A stretch of 53,865 bases of DNA from Bacteroidales bacterium (GTDB lineage Bacteria > Bacteroidota > Bacteroidia > Bacteroidales > Muribaculaceae). The notes below the pieces were generated by a model. The model made no database searches. It saw only the letters and a program-made list of their open reading frames with translations, and was not told the origin of the DNA. The stretch lies in assembly GCA_900769345.1 (NCBI GenBank), contig CAAGGJ010000169.1:1-53865 (forward strand). Reading direction: 5' to 3'. Both the position numbers and the translations under genes were made by a program. Shown in pieces: positions 44,045 through 52,850 of the stretch (position 1 is the first letter of the stretch; the number at the start of each line of letters is the position of its first letter).

Positions 44045-45403
44045 TTATCTACGCATATTCTTCATTTTACGCATGTTGCGCATAGCACCCACGGGATTTT
44101 TCATTGTGGTGGCGAGTCGCATCATCTTGCTCATTTGGTCGAACTGCTTGAGCAGACGATTCACCTCCTGGATGCTTGTACCGCTACCCTTGGCGATGCG
44201 TTGGCGTCGGCTGCTGCTGGATCGGTCGTTGGTGAGCACCTTAGGATTGGCGCGCTCGTAGGGAGTCATAGAGTGGATTATGGCTTCCACGCTCTTGAAA
44301 GCGTTGTCGTCGATATCGATGTCCTTGATAGCCTTACCCACGCCCGGAATCATGCTGGCGAGGTCTTTAAGGTTACCCATCTTCTTGATTTGCTGTATCT
44401 GATTGATGAAATCATCGAAGTCGAACTGGTTCTTGGCAATCTTTTTCTGGAGTTTGCGAGCTTCTTCTTCGTCGTATTGCTGCTGCATACGGTCGACGAA
44501 CGAAACTATATCACCCATGCCCAAGATACGGTCGGCCATACCTGCGGGGCGGAATGGGTCGATGGCTTCCATCTTTTCGCCTGTACCCACAAATTTGATA
44601 GGCTTGTTGACTACGGTGCGAATCGAGAGAGCTGCACCACCGCGGGTGTCGCCGTCGAGTTTTGTGAGCACCACGCCGTCGAAGTCGAGGCGGTCGTTAA
44701 ATTCCTTGGCGGTATTTACGGCGTCCTGACCGGTCATTGAGTCGACTACGAAGAGCGTTTCGGTAGGGTTGATGGCTTTCTTGATGGCTTCTATTTCGTT
44801 CATCATCTCTTCGTCGACAGCGAGGCGTCCGGCGGTATCCACGATTACGAGGTCGAGGTTCTGACGCTTGGCTTCTTCGATGGCATTGAGCGCGATTTGC
44901 ACCGGATTTTTGCTTTCCGGCTCAGAATATACGGGCACGCCTATTTGTTCGCCGAGCACTTTAAGTTGCTCGATAGCGGCCGGACGATACACGTCGCAAG
45001 CCACGAGGAGAGGGCGTTTGGCCTTGTCGTGCTTGAGTTTGTTGGCAAGTTTGCCTGTGAAGGTGGTTTTACCCGAACCTTGCAGACCCGACATAAGAAT
45101 AACGGCGGGTTTGCCTTCGATGTTGAAGGGAGCCGGCTCGCCACCCATCAAAAGAGTAAGCTCATCGTGCACAATCTTCACCATCAACTGGCTTGGGTTG
45201 ACCGAAGTAATTACATTTTGACCGATAGCCTTTTCCTTAACGGTATCGGTGAATCGTTTGGCAACAGTATAGTTAACATCGGCGTCAAGCAAAGCGCGGC
45301 GCACTTCCTTCATAGTTTGAGCCACGTTGATTTCGGTAATTCTGCCTTCGCCTTTTAAGATCTTAAACGATCTTTCGAGTTTCTCGCTTAAATTTTCAAA
45401 CAT
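44045..45403 (-). CDS. ffh: Signal recognition particle protein Ffh
   Basis: SRP54 GTPase of 452 residues that binds signal sequences and 4.5S RNA and delivers ribosomes to FtsY. The N domain is followed by the G domain with GLQGSGKTTFTGKLA (about 107-121), DTAGRLAVDEEMM, TKLDGDTRGGAA and GTGEK. The methionine-rich M domain ends in the basic NMRKMKNMRR tail, with GSGTSIQEVNRLLKQFDQM as the RNA-binding part. Full length and intact. It probably heads the minus-strand unit with the glycosidase (91-base gap) and folD. Confidence 0.97.
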   Translation of the reverse strand: MFENLSEKLERSFKILKGEGRITEINVAQTMKEVRRALLDADVNYTVAKRFTDTVKEKAIGQNVITSVNPSQLMVKIVHDELTLLMGGEPAPFNIEGKPAVILMSGLQGSGKTTFTGKLANKLKHDKAKRPLLVACDVYRPAAIEQLKVLGEQIGVPVYSEPESKNPVQIALNAIEEAKRQNLDLVIVDTAGRLAVDEEMMNEIEAIKKAINPTETLFVVDSMTGQDAVNTAKEFNDRLDFDGVVLTKLDGDTRGGAALSIRTVVNKPIKFVGTGEKMEAIDPFRPAGMADRILGMGDIVSFVDRMQQQYDEEEARKLQKKIAKNQFDFDDFINQIQQIKKMGNLKDLASMIPGVGKAIKDIDIDDNAFKSVEAIIHSMTPYERANPKVLTNDRSSSSRRQRIAKGSGTSIQEVNRLLKQFDQMSKMMRLATTMKNPVGAMRNMRKMKNMRR

Positions 45404-45827
45404 TGTAAGTATCTATTATTTTTTTTATTTTAATTTTCAATCGGATTATTAGCTCGCGCTACGGCGAGCCGAAAGTGTGGAGATGCCGCGCCTTAACTCC
45501 CAACATCACAGCTTGCTCACAGCGCTGCGAGGTGCATAAATAACCACACTATTAAAAAATCTTTGCAAAATAAGCAATTATTAGTGATTTACACAAATCG
45601 AAGCGACTCAATCTTAATATATAGCGAGCGAAAGAGTGCTAAAAAGCGTGCCAAAAGCGAGCAAAAGGGCAGATGCAATAAGTGTGGATAAGTGAATTTG
45701 TTGAAAATAATATTAAAAATGGAGCAAAAAGGGTGTATTTTGCTTAAAAGAACCTATAAGAAGTGGGAATATACGAGAAAAGTGCAAAAAATTTCGTAAC
45801 TTTGCGCCGAAATATTATAGTGGAAAA
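45404..45827. other. Divergent intergenic region between ffh and the GT5-like gene
   Basis: A 424-base AT-rich, non-coding region serving two divergent genes. A 6-bp inverted repeat GCTCGC/GCGAGC (45452-45457, 45464-45469) is the only strong structure near ffh. No TAnnTTTG could be found for ffh on the minus strand. The plus-strand promoter element for the GT5-like gene lies at its right end. No RNA gene was recognisable. Confidence 0.5.
45797..45804 (+). promoter_or_regulatory. Bacteroidota -7 element TAACTTTG
   Basis: Perfect TAnnTTTG, 23 bases before the ATG at 45828. This argues against any longer upstream start for the GT5-like gene. Confidence 0.6.
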
Positions 45828-46634
45828 ATGGATTTTAACAAAGTATTATTCGTCTCACAAGAGATATCGCCTTACTTGCCGGCGTCGAAGCTGGCTAAAT
45901 CGTGCGAGAATCTGCCGCAGCAGGTTCAAGAGGCGGGCTATGAAGTGCGCACATTTATGCCGAAATATGGGTGCATCAATGAGCGACGCAACCAGTTGCA
46001 CGAGGTGATACGCTTGTCGGGCGTGAATGTAATCATCGACGACACCGATCACCCGTTGGTGATAAAGGTAGCTACGCTTCAGCCGGCGCGCCTTCAGGTG
46101 TATTTTATCTTTAATGATGATTATTTCTCAAAGAACGTCACCAAGAATCTTGAGACAAACACTTCGCCCGAAGACAACGACGAGCGAAGCATATTCTTTG
46201 TGCGCTCGGTGCTCGAAACGGTGAAAAAACTGCGTTGGGTGCCCGATGTGATACATTGCGCAGGTTGGATTACAGCTCTCATAACTGCATATCTTAAGAA
46301 TGTGTATAATGAAGACCCTACATTCCGCGATGCCAAGGTGGTGTATTCAATTTATGAGAACGACCTGCCACAAGCTATGGATGTGCGAACAGGCGAGAAG
46401 CTTGCTGCCGATGGCATAAGCGAAGCCAACACAGCTGCTATTATGGGCAAGGCGGTTGACTACATCGACCTTATGAAGCTCGCTATCGACAACAGCGACG
46501 GAGTGATGCAGCGATGCGAAACTTTGGATCCTGAGTTGGAACAATATATCAAGGATTCGGGCAAGCCGTTTATGGCTTATACAAGCGAGGAGCTCGACCC
46601 GCAATCGGTGATAGATTTCTATAAATCGCTTTAA
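45828..46634 (+). CDS. GT5 (glycogen/starch synthase N-domain)-like half protein
   Basis: Cytoplasmic protein of 268 residues resembling only the N-terminal Rossmann domain of glycogen synthase; a full GlgA has about 470-550 residues. VLFVSQEISPYLP opens like GlgA, and EVRTFMPKYG, VPDVIHCAGWITALI and VVYSIYEND match the domain further on. The ADP-glucose-binding KxGGLGDV motif is replaced by ASKLAKSCENLP, and the whole C-terminal donor-binding half is absent. It is therefore unlikely to be a working synthase. Databases commonly label such Bacteroidales proteins glycogen/starch synthase, which may mislead. It has its own promoter and is followed after 9 bases by the DUF4270 lipoprotein gene. 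A regulatory or binding role is inference. Confidence 0.8.
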   Translation: MDFNKVLFVSQEISPYLPASKLAKSCENLPQQVQEAGYEVRTFMPKYGCINERRNQLHEVIRLSGVNVIIDDTDHPLVIKVATLQPARLQVYFIFNDDYFSKNVTKNLETNTSPEDNDERSIFFVRSVLETVKKLRWVPDVIHCAGWITALITAYLKNVYNEDPTFRDAKVVYSIYENDLPQAMDVRTGEKLAADGISEANTAAIMGKAVDYIDLMKLAIDNSDGVMQRCETLDPELEQYIKDSGKPFMAYTSEELDPQSVIDFYKSL

Positions 46635-46643
46635 TCGCAGATT

Positions 46644-48092
46644 ATGAAAAGATTTTTTCAATATATTGCAATAGTAGTGCTCACGCTGGCTGCTTATTCG
46701 TGTACCGATAACGGCGAGGTGGGTAACAGCCTCTCAGAATCTACTATCAAGGTGGTGGCCGACTCTTCGTTTACCATCACAGGTGTGTCGCAGCCCATAC
46801 CTCGAGTGAAGGCTCGCACTTCGATGCACCTCATAGGTGCTATCAAAGCCGATAACTATGGTTTGCTCAGTTCGGAAGTAGTGTCGGAATTGATGCCATC
46901 GGGAGAGTTGAACCTTGAGAATGTAGATGAAACGATGGTAGATGAGGTGCGATTGTTGATGTTTGTCCGCGCCAGCGATGGTTTCACCGGCGACTCGATT
47001 GTGCCGATGCGAATGACAGTCTATAACCTCACCAAGGAACTGCCCGATCCCATTTACAGCGATTTCGATCCGGCCGACTACTACGATGCCGCCAGCCCGC
47101 TTGCTTCGGAAACCTACACAGCAAGCGATATGGACAAAAGCACCGCCGACCGCGAATCGCATTTCTTGAGCTACTTCGACCAGTCGACCTACTCCTACAA
47201 GTATTACGAAGTGCGTGAGGCTCGCGTGAAATTGCCTATATCATTCGGACAACAAATTATAAGAAAATATAAGGAATCGCCCGAAATCTTTAAGGATTTG
47301 GAAGGCTTCCGCAAGTTCTTCCCCGGTTTTTACATCAAGAACTCATTTGGTAGCGGCCGTGTGATGAATTTCTCGAATACCGAAGTAGAACTCAAGTTCC
47401 ACCGCAAGTATAAGACCGATTTCGGCACCGACACCATCGTGGTCGACTCGGTAAGTTGCTTGGCAGCAACGCCCGAAATGCTCTCTAACAATATGATAGA
47501 GATGCAAGTAGACGAAAAGTTGAAGCAACGCATTGCAGCCGGCGAAGCCCTTTTGGTGTCGCCGCAAGGCTATCAGGTGGACATCAAGTTGCCTCTTGGC
47601 GAAATCATTGCCAAGTACGGCTTGGATAAGAAGGACTTGAAGGTAATCAACCAAGTTCGCCTCGAGATACCAGCAGAGGAGATAACCAATGCTTATGGTA
47701 TGACACCTCCCACCAATGTGCTTCTGATACGCACCAGCGAAAAAGATGCGTTCTTCAACGAGCATCAGCTTGCCGATGGATGCAGGTCGTATGTGGGAAC
47801 CTACAGCGAATCGCAGAAAAAGTATATTTTCTCCGAAATTCGCTCCTATCTCAAGGATGTGCTTGAGAGTGAAAGCGGTTTGACAGCCGACGACGAGCAA
47901 GTGTCGATTATTCCTGTCGACATCACCCAAGAGCAAGTGTCGTCGAGCTATTCCTACTACTACAGCTCGAGTTCGAGCTATGTGCTCACCAAGGTGGCTC
48001 CGGCGGTCTATAGGCCATCGATGTGTCGCTTGCTGCTCGATAAAGCAAAAATCGTGTTGAGCTTCACCGACAATGTGCCGCGCGAAGATTGA
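46644..48092 (+). CDS. DUF4270-like lipoprotein
   Basis: Lipoprotein of 482 residues (AAYSC lipobox, Cys20). The mature protein is beta-rich with no catalytic motif that I can see. It contains a Tyr/Ser-rich tract near the C-terminus (SSSYSYYYSSSSSY, about 432-445) and ends in VLSFTDNVPRED. The pairing with an upstream glycogen-synthase-like gene is one I recall from many Bacteroidales, where the protein carries DUF4270. It lies 9 bases after that gene, so they are co-transcribed, but one is exported and the other cytoplasmic. Function unknown; a surface or periplasmic structural role is only a guess. Confidence 0.78.
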   Translation: MKRFFQYIAIVVLTLAAYSCTDNGEVGNSLSESTIKVVADSSFTITGVSQPIPRVKARTSMHLIGAIKADNYGLLSSEVVSELMPSGELNLENVDETMVDEVRLLMFVRASDGFTGDSIVPMRMTVYNLTKELPDPIYSDFDPADYYDAASPLASETYTASDMDKSTADRESHFLSYFDQSTYSYKYYEVREARVKLPISFGQQIIRKYKESPEIFKDLEGFRKFFPGFYIKNSFGSGRVMNFSNTEVELKFHRKYKTDFGTDTIVVDSVSCLAATPEMLSNNMIEMQVDEKLKQRIAAGEALLVSPQGYQVDIKLPLGEIIAKYGLDKKDLKVINQVRLEIPAEEITNAYGMTPPTNVLLIRTSEKDAFFNEHQLADGCRSYVGTYSESQKKYIFSEIRSYLKDVLESESGLTADDEQVSIIPVDITQEQVSSSYSYYYSSSSSYVLTKVAPAVYRPSMCRLLLDKAKIVLSFTDNVPRED

Positions 48093-48192
48093 TGCACTTA
48101 TAAAAGTAAAAAAATATGTGACGGCAACATCGTAGGTTGTCGCAACGATAAAAGTTATGTTCATGGTGAGAACTGTGTAGCATAGCGCATTA

Positions 48193-48265
48193 GCCACAAT
48201 AGCTCAGTCGGTAGAGTATCTCATTCGTAACGAGACGGTCGCGGGTTCGAGTCCCGCTTGTGGCT
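48193..48265 (+). tRNA. tRNA-Thr(CGU)
   Basis: A 73-base cloverleaf. Acceptor GCCACAA (48193-48199) pairs with TTGTGGC (48258-48264), discriminator T at 48265, CCA not encoded. Anticodon loop TTCGTAA (48224-48230) has anticodon CGT at 48226-48228, reading ACG threonine codons. T-arm GCGGG/CCCGC encloses TTCGAGT. The anticodon stem TCTCA/CGAGA has an A-C mismatch at its loop-proximal pair, and D-stem GCTC/GAGT has one G-U pair. Confidence 0.93.
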
Positions 48266-48271
48266 CATCGG

Positions 48272-48304
48272 TTCAGCCCGTTTGCACTCAGCGAACGGGC
48301 TGAA
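48272..48304 (+). terminator. Terminator hairpin after tRNA-Thr
   Basis: TTCAGCCCGTTTGC (48272-48285) pairs with GCGAACGGGCTGAA (48291-48304), 14 bp including one G-U, around a 5-base loop, followed by a T-rich stretch (TATATTTTGTGTTTTTT). Confidence 0.8.
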
Positions 48305-48384
48305 TCTGTATATTTTGTGTTTTTTGCCTAAAACTAAAACAAATTGGTAACAAAATTCGGTATAAAGGTTATTGAATGTTAATT

Positions 48385-48417
48385 TTTGTGTACATACCTG
48401 TGGAATGAGTATATTTG
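48385..48417 (+). promoter_or_regulatory. Bacteroidota promoter TTTG-N21-TATATTTG
   Basis: TTTG at 48385-48388 and TATATTTG at 48410-48417 separated by 21 bases. The efflux gene starts 62 bases later, leaving an AT-rich leader without an obvious metal-sensor site. Confidence 0.65.
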
Positions 48418-48479
48418 TAATAGTTATATCAGATAGCAATAAATAATTTTGATAGTATTAGAAAATAATAGAACCGACT

Positions 48480-51400
48480 ATGCTTAATTCGATAGTAAGA
48501 TTTTCGATACAGAAGAAGCTGTTTGTAGCATTGACAACCTTGTTTTTGCTACTTGGTGGGTTGTATGCTATGTTCACATTGCCCATCGATGCAGTACCCG
48601 ACATTACCAACAATCAGGTGCAGATAGTGACTGTGTCGCCCACACTTGCGCCTCAAGAAGTGGAGCAACTCATCACCATGCCTGTGGAAATATCGATGAG
48701 CAACATTATGAATGTGGAGGAAATACGCTCGGTGTCGCGATTTGGGCTTTCGTTGGTGACAGTGGTGTTTAAAGAGAGCGTGCCCACGCTGCAGGCTCGC
48801 CAATTGGTGAATGAGCAGATACAAGCCGTGGCGGGCGAGATACCCTCCGAGCTTGGTACACCCGAATTGATGCCTATCACCACCGGTCTGGGCGAGATAT
48901 ATCAGTATGTGCTCAAAGTAGACGAAAAATATAAGGATAAATACGATGCTATGGAGTTGCGCACTATCCAAGATTGGATAGTGAAGCGCCAACTCTCGGG
49001 CATACCCGGCATTGTGGAGATTAACAGCTTCGGTGGTAACCTCAAGCAATATGAGATAGCCATCGACCCCGATGCACTCTCGGCATTGCAAATCACCATA
49101 GGCGACGTGTTTGAGGCACTGAGCAAAAACAATCAGAACACAGGAGCCAGCTACATCGAGAAGGTGGGTAAAGCCTATTATATCCGCTCGGAGGGTATGA
49201 TAAGCAAGATGAAGGATATAGAAAAGATAGTGGTGGCAAACCGTGGCGGTATGCCCGTTCACATCAGCGATATAGGTCGTGTGGGCTTTGGGTCGGCAAA
49301 ACGCTTCGGTGCGATGACCATGGACGGCGAAGGCGAGTGCGTGGGTGGAATAGCCATGATGCTCAAAGGAGCTAATGCCAATGTGGTGACCAAAACCCTC
49401 GAGGAGCGTGTGGCAAAGGTGCAGAAAATACTGCCCGAGGGTGTGAGCATAGAGCCTTATCTCAATCGCTCCGAGCTGGTAAACCGCAACATCTCTACCG
49501 TGATATATAATCTTATAGAAGGCGCATTGATAGTGTTTCTGGTGCTGATAATATTCCTTGGCGATGTTCGTTCGGGCTTGATAGTGGCATCGGTGATACC
49601 GCTCGCTATGCTTTTTGCCTTCATAATGATGCGCATATTCGGCGTATCCGCCAATCTGATGAGTCTCGGTGCCATTGACTTCGGTATAGTAGTGGACGGC
49701 TCGATAGTGATACTTGAGGGCATCTTGGCGCACATCTACAGCCGGCGTTTGAGTGGCAAAACGCTCACTGCCGAAGAGATGAATCAAGAGGTGGAAGCCG
49801 GTGCCGTGAAGGTGGTGAAGAGTTCCACTTTCGCCGTGATGATTATTCTTATAGTGTTCTTCCCGATATTGACACTCACAGGCATCGAAGGCAAGTATTT
49901 CTCGCCTATGGCACAGACGTTGGTGTTCTGCATTATCGGTGCGTTGGTGCTTTCGCTTACTTATGTGCCTATGATGGCAACCCTCTGCCTCAAACGTAAG
50001 GTGGAACTGAAGCCAACCTTTGCCGACCGCTTCTTCGGGTGGCTAACCGGAGTGTATAGCCGAGCATTAGCGGCGTGCATGCGGCGTGTGTGGATTACAT
50101 TGGCGTGTGCTTTTGCCCTGCTGGCGGCATCTCTGATGCTCTTTACGCGTTTGGGCGCCGAATTTATACCTACACTCGATGAGGGCGACTTTGCGATGCA
50201 GATGACCCTGCCCGCAGGCAGTTCGCTCACGCGCAGCATCGACATTTCGCTCGATGCCGAACGCGTGCTCAAGGATAAATTCCCCGAAGTGAAGCATGTG
50301 GTGGCAAAAATCGGCACAGCAGAAGTGCCCACCGACCCCATGTCGGTAGAAGATGCCGATGTGATGATAGTGATGAAGCCATTTAAGGAATGGACTTCGG
50401 CATCGAGCCGAACCGAGATGGTGGAAAAGATGAAAGCCGCCCTCGATGATTTGAAAGGAGCCGAATTTAACTTTAGTCAACCTATACAATTGCGTTTCAA
50501 TGAGTTGATGACCGGAGCTAAAGCCGATATAGCTATCAAACTCTATGGCGAAGATATGGAAGAACTCTATGCACGCGCCAAGGAAGCCGCCACCTATGTG
50601 GCACAAGTTCCCGGTGCCGGCGATGTGATAGTGGAGCAGGCTATGGGTCTGCCACAATTGGTGGTGAAATATGATCGCACCAAGATTTCGCGCTACGGCA
50701 TCAATATTCAAGAACTCAACGACATCATTCGCAGCGCTTATGCCGGCGAGGCAGCCGGAGTGGTGTTTGAAAACGAGCGCCGATTCGACCTCGTGGTGCG
50801 TCTCGACAATGAGAAAGTGAAAGACCTTGACTTGAATCGCTTGTATGTGCGCACTTGCGATGGTTTGCAAGTGCCTGTGAGCGAGGTGGCTACCATCGAC
50901 CTCGTGGACGGACCGCTGCAAATCAACCGCGATGCCACTAAGCGCCGCATAGTGATAGGTGTGAATGTGCGCAATGCCGACATACAGCAAGTGGTGCAGC
51001 AGATAAGCGAAACGCTCGATAAGAATGTGAAACTCAAGCCCGGCTATTATTTCGAATATGGCGGACAGTTCGAAAATCTGCAAAACGCCATCCGCACGCT
51101 TATGATAGTGATACCTATAGCGCTGATGCTCATACTTTTGCTGCTGTTCTTTGCGTTCCGCAGCATCACTTATTCGCTTGTGGTGTTCTCTACCGTGCCA
51201 TTGTCGCTCATAGGCGGTATTTTGGCGCTGTGGCTGCGCGGACTGCCGTTCAGCATTTCGGCAGGTGTGGGATTTATAGCCCTCTTCGGTGTGGCTGTGC
51301 TCAACGGTATACTTATGATCAACCACTTCAATGATATGAAACAACAAGGTAAATACTCTATGTGTACCAATCTGATAATTAAGCGCGGATGCAAGCACTT

Positions 51401-52808
51401 GCTCCGCCCGGTGTTCTTGACCGGACTTGTGGCATCACTGGGCTTTGTGCCTATGGCGATAGCCACCTCGGCAGGTGCCGAAGTGCAACGCCCGTTGGCA
51501 ACCGTGGTGATAGGTGGCTTGATAGTGTCAACTGTGCTTACATTGCTCATTATCCCGGCGTTTTATCGCATAGTGAACGGTTGGCCTATCGCCTTGCGTC
51601 GCTATAAGATGCGTGGAGGTAAAGGTTTGGCTGCAGTGGCAGTGCTGATGGCATTTTTGCCTCTATCGTTGACTGCACAAACTCCTGCAAAGGTAGCTCT
51701 CGACCAAGCCATAGATATGGCTATAAGCGGTTCGCCACGAATCCATTCGGCAGATAGCGAAATAGCGCGTCTTCGAGCCGCCAAGGGCGAGTCGTGGGAA
51801 TTGGGTGCAACACAAGTGACCTATTCGTGGGGACAACTCAACGGCGAACTCAAGCACGACAACGAGCTGAGCGTGGAGCAATCGTTAGGTTCGCTGCTCA
51901 CGCCATTCTATAAAAACAGCCTCGTGAACGAGCAAGTGACAGGCGGCGAGCGCTATCGCCAACTGGTGACCAAGGAAACTGTGGCAGAAGTGAAACGCGC
52001 CTGGGTGGATTATCAGCATGCAGTGAGCGTGCTCACGCTGAGTGAGTTGCAAGATTCGCTGAGCGCACAGTTGCAGAAAAGCGGCAAGTTGCGCCTGCTT
52101 CAGGGCGATATCAATCAGTTGGAATATCGCATGATGTCGACCCTCGCTTCGGAGGCACACACCAAGGTGCTGCAGGCAGCCGACGATGTGCGACTTGCGG
52201 CAAAACGCTTTGCTTGGGCATGTTTTAGTAAAGAGGCCATAGAGCCGGCCGATAGTGTTCTCACTATGTTGCCTATGCCGCAGAATGTGAATCTCTCGCA
52301 GGCGCATATCGATTATTTCGACTCGCAAGTGCAAGTGAAGCGCAAGTTGGTGGATGTGGAGCGCAGTCGATTTTTCCCGGAAATCACCTTAGGCTATTCG
52401 CGCCAGAAGATAGAACCACTCAGTGGCTTGAACTCGTGGAGTGTGGGCGTGGCAGTGCCTATAGTTTTCTTCCCGCAGAAGAGCAAAGTCAATCAGGCAC
52501 GAGCCGAAGCAAATATTGCTCGCTGGGAGGCGGAGGACAATCGCTTGAAGTTGCAAAACAAGGTAGATGAGTTGCTGCTGCAGCTTGAGCGTCAACAGCG
52601 CACTATCAATTACTATACCGGCGATGCACTTAAGCAGGCCGACGAACTTGAGCGCAATGCCATGACCCTCTACAAGGAGAGCGAAACCGGCATAGTGGAA
52701 CTGCTGCACAGCATTGCCACGGCCAACGATATACGCAAATCGTATGTCGATGCCCTGCATGACTATAATGTGATGCTCCTCGAACTTGAGCTATATACTG
52801 AGAATTGA
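48480..52808 (+). CDS. CzcA/CusA-type metal efflux RND pump fused to TolC-like outer-membrane factor
   Basis: A 1442-residue fusion. Residues 1 to about 1040 form a heavy-metal RND pump with twelve membrane helices. The proton-relay triad in helix 4 is Asp400, Asp406 and Glu413 (AIDFGIVVDGSIVILEG), and the metal-site segment LDEGDFAMQMTLPAG lacks a methionine at the position I align with CusA Met573, favouring divalent metals (Zn, Co, Cd) over Cu/Ag, tentatively. From Met1044 the chain has a signal-peptide-like stretch (AAVAVLMAFLPLSLTAQ), then a TolC/CzcC-type outer-membrane factor (about 1070-1442) of long helices. The frame is continuous. I recall similar fusions in Bacteroidota. The adaptor gene follows 42 bases later, completing a tripartite exporter. 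Confidence 0.93.
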   Translation: MLNSIVRFSIQKKLFVALTTLFLLLGGLYAMFTLPIDAVPDITNNQVQIVTVSPTLAPQEVEQLITMPVEISMSNIMNVEEIRSVSRFGLSLVTVVFKESVPTLQARQLVNEQIQAVAGEIPSELGTPELMPITTGLGEIYQYVLKVDEKYKDKYDAMELRTIQDWIVKRQLSGIPGIVEINSFGGNLKQYEIAIDPDALSALQITIGDVFEALSKNNQNTGASYIEKVGKAYYIRSEGMISKMKDIEKIVVANRGGMPVHISDIGRVGFGSAKRFGAMTMDGEGECVGGIAMMLKGANANVVTKTLEERVAKVQKILPEGVSIEPYLNRSELVNRNISTVIYNLIEGALIVFLVLIIFLGDVRSGLIVASVIPLAMLFAFIMMRIFGVSANLMSLGAIDFGIVVDGSIVILEGILAHIYSRRLSGKTLTAEEMNQEVEAGAVKVVKSSTFAVMIILIVFFPILTLTGIEGKYFSPMAQTLVFCIIGALVLSLTYVPMMATLCLKRKVELKPTFADRFFGWLTGVYSRALAACMRRVWITLACAFALLAASLMLFTRLGAEFIPTLDEGDFAMQMTLPAGSSLTRSIDISLDAERVLKDKFPEVKHVVAKIGTAEVPTDPMSVEDADVMIVMKPFKEWTSASSRTEMVEKMKAALDDLKGAEFNFSQPIQLRFNELMTGAKADIAIKLYGEDMEELYARAKEAATYVAQVPGAGDVIVEQAMGLPQLVVKYDRTKISRYGINIQELNDIIRSAYAGEAAGVVFENERRFDLVVRLDNEKVKDLDLNRLYVRTCDGLQVPVSEVATIDLVDGPLQINRDATKRRIVIGVNVRNADIQQVVQQISETLDKNVKLKPGYYFEYGGQFENLQNAIRTLMIVIPIALMLILLLLFFAFRSITYSLVVFSTVPLSLIGGILALWLRGLPFSISAGVGFIALFGVAVLNGILMINHFNDMKQQGKYSMCTNLIIKRGCKHLLRPVFLTGLVASLGFVPMAIATSAGAEVQRPLATVVIGGLIVSTVLTLLIIPAFYRIVNGWPIALRRYKMRGGKGLAAVAVLMAFLPLSLTAQTPAKVALDQAIDMAISGSPRIHSADSEIARLRAAKGESWELGATQVTYSWGQLNGELKHDNELSVEQSLGSLLTPFYKNSLVNEQVTGGERYRQLVTKETVAEVKRAWVDYQHAVSVLTLSELQDSLSAQLQKSGKLRLLQGDINQLEYRMMSTLASEAHTKVLQAADDVRLAAKRFAWACFSKEAIEPADSVLTMLPMPQNVNLSQAHIDYFDSQVQVKRKLVDVERSRFFPEITLGYSRQKIEPLSGLNSWSVGVAVPIVFFPQKSKVNQARAEANIARWEAEDNRLKLQNKVDELLLQLERQQRTINYYTGDALKQADELERNAMTLYKESETGIVELLHSIATANDIRKSYVDALHDYNVMLLELELYTEN

Positions 52809-52850
52809 TTAATAACTTAGAGATAAAATAATCCGAAATAACTACGAGAT

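Noticed and set aside
45452..45469. GCTCGC/GCGAGC hairpin near ffh as a 4.5S RNA or leader RNA
   Set aside because: The stem is only 6 bp and the surrounding sequence lacks the conserved SRP RNA tetraloop and helix 8; no RNA gene can be supported.
45763..46008. A short plus-strand frame starting before the GT5-like gene
   Set aside because: It is in a different frame and starts before the -7 element at 45797-45804, so it would lack its start on the transcript.
50067..51398. Long minus-strand frame opposite the RND pump (443 codons)
   Set aside because: Composition is typical of antisense to a conserved coding frame (His- and Tyr-rich), and no promoter or family features were seen. The same applies to antisense frames at 48549-49787, 35536-36771, 7136-8326 and 10198-11394.
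51609..52808. Annotating the outer-membrane factor as a separate gene
   Set aside because: The frame is continuous from the pump with no stop, and similar fusions are known to me in Bacteroidota. An internal start at 51609 is mentioned as a possibility only.
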